Source of the DNA: Mytilus trossulus
Taxonomy: Eukaryota; Mollusca; Bivalvia; Mytilida; Mytilidae
DNA: 64,000 nucleotides
Direction: 5' to 3'
Assembly (NCBI RefSeq): GCF_036588685.1
Contig: NC_086376.1
Coordinates: forward strand, 61,279,166-61,343,165
The notes under the pieces were generated by a model. It was not told the DNA's origin and did no database searches. It worked only from the letters and a program-made list of their open reading frames with translations. Position numbers and translations under genes: made by a program. Positions 58,519 through 64,000 of the stretch are shown here, one piece after another; position 1 is the first letter of the stretch; each line of letters opens with the position of its first letter.

Positions 58519-61500
58519 TCAAAGGTCATACTGTTTTGGTGTTTTAATTCTCCTTGTTCTCGTAGCTGCAATGGTAGACAATGCAGGTTTAGGTGTGGCT
58601 GTGTACGATGTTACTGTTGTGGCAGCTGTAGATTTACTAGTCTTAGGAGTAACAGAATGAGTTGTAGTACTAGACTTTGGGACTGAGGACCCCACATGAG
58701 TTGTTGTGCTAGTAACTGGGGTCTTTTTTGATGTGGATTCATATGTTTTTGTAATGGTGTAGCTCCCTATTTGTGAAGAGCTAGGAGTTACAATGTTCGT
58801 GGATGTTCTTTGAATGACAGGACTAGATTCCAGTAAAGAATTGACTTTACCTAATGTTTCTGACGTAGTAATAGGTCTGATTATTCCTGATCCAGTGGTT
58901 TGGAGTTTAGTTGTGGATGGTGCAGAATGTATAATACTTTTGTCACTTGTAAGACTGACAGTTACTATATTTCCTTCCGTGACAGTGCTGACAATAGCTG
59001 GTCTTTGTGGCCGTGGTGGAGATGAATCATCTGTTTCCATGGTCATTGTTCCAGAGGACTCCATTTGATTACCCTTACTGGTTACAATCTGAACTGTAGA
59101 AGGTTTACTGATATCAGATAAACCTGGGCTGGGACTTTTAGTGGCATTTGAACTTGTTAATATTTTAGCCTGTGTCAAAGTAGCTGTGTTAGGGAACTTG
59201 ATCAAACTCGCTGTAGTCAGAGGGAAATCATGGAATTGCAGTTTCTGAATGGCCTGAAGTTTCTCACTATCAGTCTGTGTGGTAGTAGATGAATTAATTG
59301 GAGTGCCTGGTGTGTGACTTGGGGATGAAGATGCTTCAAGTATACTTCCAGGCGAAACCATGGCAGGGGATTTTAACGATGACAACAATGTTGGAAGTGA
59401 TTTATGTGTCTTGGTTTCTGTCGTTCTATTCACAGATGAATAAAGTAAATGTTGAATCTGACTTGTCATTGACTGAGCTGATGTTATATGGACAGATGGT
59501 TTGTATCCACCAGTTCTCAGAGCATTGTGTAATGAAGTGAGCGTAGAAGCTAGACTTGGTAAGGTGTTCTCCGACGATGTCTGTAAATGTTTTGACAGCA
59601 TGCTTTCATTGTGATTACCTGCAGCTGCTTGAACGGAGGTTAAAGTATTGGCTGATACCTGTCGAACACTGTTTAACTGAGAAGTGCTGGCTAATGACGC
59701 AGCAAGAGACTGCTGCGCTGCTTTAGCTGCTAGTTGTGCCTTTATATCAGCTGATGTCAATGAACCTGCTAATGCCTGATGTGCAGTAGCCTTAGCAGCT
59801 AGCTGTGCCTTCAGATCAGAATATAAAGCAGATCCTTCCTTCAGAAGTCTATTCTGCATGTCTATCTCTTGTTTTATGTCATGTATTTGTCTCTGTCCTC
59901 GTAATAATCCTGATAACTCTGGTGCACTCTTCATAACATGAGTTGTACCTGGTGAAAACTTCGAGTCTGGTGCAGATTTAATTCTCTTCCGTGGAGGAGC
60001 CAGAGAATTATGAGTGGATTTCCTCTTAGGCACTATAGTTGAACCTAAAAAATTCGTAGAAGTATATAATAAAGAAGCTAATAAAAAATATATATTTTAA
60101 GACTAAGTGTATGATTGACAAAATTTTATGAGTTCTGAACTTCTGACTGAAGTTCAATACTGTAAACCAATTCATTTTGGCAGATACTTTATTTTGTGTA
60201 TAGCCTATTTTAGGCAATTTCTTAGCTATTCAATATTGCAATTTTCACATTAACTCGATGTATTTTAAAAAGACTAAATCCAAGTTCTACAGATCTTCAA
60301 AAACTATTTACATTCGCATTATTTTTCCATCCACAGGAGTCATGCTAAAATAATTGCTGATATAAAATACATTTGCAACAATCTTCTTTTTAAATACTTT
60401 TTTGATACAAAATATAGTGTAATATTCCAGGTGTGAAACACTTTTGACCTCTGACTATAGGACAAACAGTCCATTTTTTACATCTTTTTCAATCAGAATT
60501 TAGCTTGGTCTTGCACAGAACTGTAGATTTGCAATATTTGTTGCTTTCAGTCGTTTTCTTAGATTTTCACTGCAGAATTTTACCTGAATCTTAGATTATC
60601 ATCTTGATACCGCTTTTTAAGATTCTAGGAAATTCCTTTAAGTATATATCAAAAGAATGAACCGATTTTATCCATTTCGCATAGATTGAGTCTAATTTCT
60701 GAATTTCATCTTATTATGAAACCATTTTATCAATTTTTGGCATTTTTGGAATATTTATTGTGAATATAAGGATATATATATATACCTGTATGTTGAGCTT
60801 TCGTGCCAATTTCAGTTTTTATATGACTTGCCCCTGAAACTGTCATTAATTTCTCATTCTGAAATAGAAAGATTAAGATAAGTAGTACTAATAAAAATTG
60901 TGATTTAAGAAAAAATAATTGGAAAGAGAGGTAGTGCTTATGTGAAAAAAAAATCTTTTCAAATGGTATGTGAAATGAAACACTTTAATAGAATAAATTG
61001 ACTGGCTATTCTTTTTTTTTTATCAAGTTGAGTAATGCAACTGGTTTGAATATGGCAATTATAAGAACTTCCATCCTGATATTATTTGATAAGTGATGTA
61101 GCTTTATAAGAAATTAAAATAATCAAACTCACAACTGTGTCTGTTCTTCAAAAAATCAATAACAAATGCCATCAATAATTTCTAATTTACAGTACATGTA
61201 CTATAATTTGAGTTTTTATATCTATTCGCCCAAGAAATCTTGTAATTGCATTAAAATTGGTTACCATTATCAAAGTCAATCGAAAGAACCAATACTTAAA
61301 GTATCTATTACGAAATATAAATCAAATTGTGTTAAGGGAGAAAAGCTATTTTAAGTATGACTAATTTATCTTAATCCTATACCAACTCAGAAAACACTTT
61401 TATAATATAAAGCCTACCCTTTTTTTTGGTTTCTTCTTCATTTCAGCATCTGACGCCTCTGGTGTTTCTATATACTGGGATGTTGACTGTGATAATATTC

Positions 61501-62821
61501 CACCAAGAAATTCAGATATTTCATCCTAAAAAATATAAACAGAAAACTTTTCAGTTTGTTTACAGTAAGACAGCACTGTGATGAGCTAATATAGTTGGCA
61601 TTACTTCATTATTCCTTGATAAAACAAATGAACAAGCGATTAATAGCTGTGAAACAAATCTAATCAATTTTATTGCATCAATTATTTGTGCAGATTTGTC
61701 TGTAGTAAAACACTTTTTATAGTGCATAAAATTTCTTGACTTGGCAGGTAGTCATGAAAATATGAATATTTCGTTAACACTACATTTTCTAGGAATATCA
61801 ATATATACATATCTATTCAAGCTTCCAAGTCATCATGTCAAACAAAACATAGGCAGAGGACTACAAAGCAGATAATGTGGACAACAACATTAAAAGTAAT
61901 CCTTTATGTGGCCCTACCATGAACACTGTCAGGAGACACAATAATAGCATCATTTAGTTGTACCTTTACACATGTCATGAGTAAACAATTTAAAATAAAC
62001 CATATAAATATTTACCATAATCTTTTTATCACAAACAATCTGTGTAATTCCTTCTTGCTTTCGTTTTGCCCTTGACATTCTGAGTTGGTTATCAGCGCCA
62101 CCTATGACAACTAAAGCATTCTCTGCCCTCATTCTCTCACGCAGATCTTCCATATCATCCATATTTGTTGTTGTTGAGTTCTGACCAATCACAAACAAAG
62201 AAGGAGTTGTCAGGTCTAGTAACGAATCTTCTATATCCTTAAAATAAAAAGAATATACTAGTTTATTAAACATTTATTTGAAAAGTACAAACATGGCTTG
62301 GCAAAAGAACTAATATATGTTACATAATATAATATGTGGATTAGCAGTGAAATACAATAACAATATACACATTAAAAATTCTGTTCATGCAGATCTATAT
62401 GCTGGACAGACAGCTAGAACACAATCACATTGATCTTCAATAAGTTTGAATTCATTTATTAATTTTGCAAATTATAAATAACAATGCAAATTCTGAGAAA
62501 CTTGGATAATTGTGTAAAAGACTTTAAATGCTTTTAAGACAAAGCAATTTGATTCTTTCTGATTATTTGTTAGCTTTGTCTAAAAATAAATTGCGAATAT
62601 ACTTCAGATCCCTGTTTCAAAGGGTAAGGACATACAATTGTATTGAAATTTTTCATTCATTTATATGGACAAGTTTAACAATGCCCTTACATTTCCTATA
62701 AAAAAAAAATCTAACCTTTATCGCCTTGGTAACATGTTCTACTTACCCCTCTATATCCACTGATGCCACTCAATGGTAAACCAAGACATACAACAGCAGA
62801 CACAGTTTCTTGTAGTGCCAC
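58519..62821 (-). CDS. KANSL3: KANSL3 (NSL complex subunit 3), C-terminal part, apparent frameshift
   Basis: Partial gene: exons 62821-62747, 62237-62016, 61526-61418, 60858-60786 and 60044-58519, continuing beyond the right edge. The first two hold the end of the alpha/beta-hydrolase-like domain (VVCLGLPLSG, LLDLTTPSLFVIGQNS, MRAENALVVIGGADNQLRMS). The third starts DEISEFLGG and ends SDAEMKKKPKKR, matching the family. The last exon is Ser/Thr-rich and low in complexity, with basic MPK-type sequence (VPKRKS, PPRKRIK), a duplicated KAQLAAKA helix, and a conserved-looking tail RTRRIKTPKQYDL. KANSL3 belongs to the MOF/KAT8-NSL histone acetyltransferase complex in the nucleus. Phases are 0, 0, then the third exon is 109 bp where 108 is needed: an extra G in GGTGGGAATATT puts a stop 28 codons into that exon. 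All other junctions agree, so an assembly error or a rare allele is likelier than gene loss. Confidence 0.93.
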
Positions 62822-64000
62822 CTAAAACATGGGTACTATTATTATTTGATAAATACATGGAACAGAGTCAGTTAAATGTCCCACAGATGCACATATTTCA
62901 TCTGTTCAAGGGCAATTAATTAAAAGTTTATTTTTATAATTCTATTGATATCCTGCAAGAAATGTATTTCTATTTCAAAGGGATATAACTCCTGTTTGAA
63001 AAGTTGATCAGCACTGTTTATCAAGTTTTTCATTTGACCTTGTTGATAGATAAAGAAGATATTGACAGTAAAATTTTAAACAAAAGACATCAAAAGCATT
63101 TCTTAATGCAATTCAAACAAGCCATAAAGAAAAAAGTTTAAAAGATCTAAATAAGTTCCGATCTCTTATTAATGGGTCTTTATATGGTTAAGCTGGTACC
63201 TAACACTACAGGGAGATAAATCTGTAAAGTCAACTCAATGTTTTAATTATGCTGTGTTGTTAAGGATGTACACCTCTGAGGTGCCAAAAATTTCTAGAAT
63301 TAAACTTTTTTTCTTAACCTGATTTTTGGGTTTATAAGACTGTAACAAAATAATTGGCGAAGAAAAAATAATATGGTGGTGCACTTCTTTTTTTGCTACG
63401 GCTCTTTGAAATTGACCAATTTTGATGAATTTCCCATTTTTCATCGATTTGTACCTATTTTTGGGTTATTATCTGGAAAAAAATCACAGTTCCACAATTA
63501 AACTTTTTTTTATACTTTCTATAAAGATGAAGTGGACCAATCTGAATAAATTTTACTTAAAATAAATATAGGTAGGTGTTAATATAAGAAAGTTTTATCA
63601 TATTTTGACGCTTTTTTGTTTAAAATTTACCATGCTGTCAATTTTCTATTTTTGCGATTTTTCTCAGTTTTAAGAACAAAATGCATATTATTTCAACTTT
63701 TTTGTTATAAATGATTGATAAAATACATATCTAAGAAATTTGAAAAGACCAAAAAGAAATGGGATGTACATGATTCTTGTAAAATCATTTTTTGTATCCC
63801 TCACCCATTTTCTCAAAATTTTGGCTAAAAATACTGACTTAATTGGGCGTAAAATTTGTAAACTGGATTACTCAAAAACTGTTCAGTGTAAATACACAAT
63901 TTTTTCACAGAGTTATGTTTAACTATAATATTTTTAGAATTCATTGATATTTTCTACCTGTTTCACATGATTTGGAAATAATTCAAGAACGAGATTTCAA
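62822..64000. other. KANSL3 intron; diverged MITE ends
   Basis: No further exon is recognised up to the edge. 63183-63245 resembles the MITE end at 57477. The rest is AT-rich and the open frames show no domain. Confidence 0.5.

Noticed and set aside
58814-59068. Plus-strand open frames at 58439-58660, 58814-59068 and 59298-59540
   Set aside because: They lie antisense to the long KANSL3 last exon and show no domain.

Overview
The window is eukaryotic, AT-rich and dense in repeats, and it reads as a marine bivalve, most likely a mussel of the Mytilus group. The grounds are a tandem family of secreted Gly/Tyr/Asn-rich proteins resembling molluscan shematrins, intron-split conserved animal genes (a DUSP3-like phosphatase, TMEM129, KANSL3), a RING-less B-box/NHL-like protein of the sort expanded in bivalves, and several dispersed repeat families that recur up to a dozen times here. 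The species is inferred; no search was run.

Layout. 1-5 kb: repeats only, with a 2.5-kb element bounded by ~240-bp inverted arms. 5.3-28.7 kb: three head-to-tail minus-strand copies of a shematrin-like gene. Copy 1 (5.4-6.7 kb) is a pseudogene; copies 2 (16.4-18.8 kb) and 3 (25.9-27.7 kb) look intact. Each has a TATA-driven non-coding exon 1, one large repetitive coding exon, and a last exon that codes for only the final few residues. Copies 2 and 3 lie in a multi-kilobase segmental duplication. Between copies 1 and 2 is a ~6.8-kb foldback-like palindrome whose arms carry ~190-bp direct repeats; its right arm is broken by a 5'-truncated Penelope-like reverse transcriptase insertion.

31.2-35.9 kb: a four-exon dual-specificity phosphatase on the minus strand (188 aa) with an altered P-loop. 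36-38.7 kb: tRNA-like SINE head, minisatellites, a 13-unit 74-bp array and a retroelement tail. 39.2-43.8 kb: four-exon TMEM129 on the plus strand (368 aa), an ER E3 ubiquitin ligase, with one GC-AG intron. 45.5-46.3 kb: an array built around a GATATC palindrome. 48.2-49.9 kb: an intronless B-box/coiled-coil/propeller protein. 54.5-56.9 kb: three repeats nested one inside another. 58.5-62.8 kb: the C-terminal half of KANSL3 on the minus strand (chromatin NSL complex), running off the right edge, with an apparent one-base insertion in one exon.

The genes do not form an operon. The only functional grouping is the shematrin-like cluster. The three conserved genes were assembled by matching exon phases and family alignment recalled from knowledge; all splice sites were read by eye.
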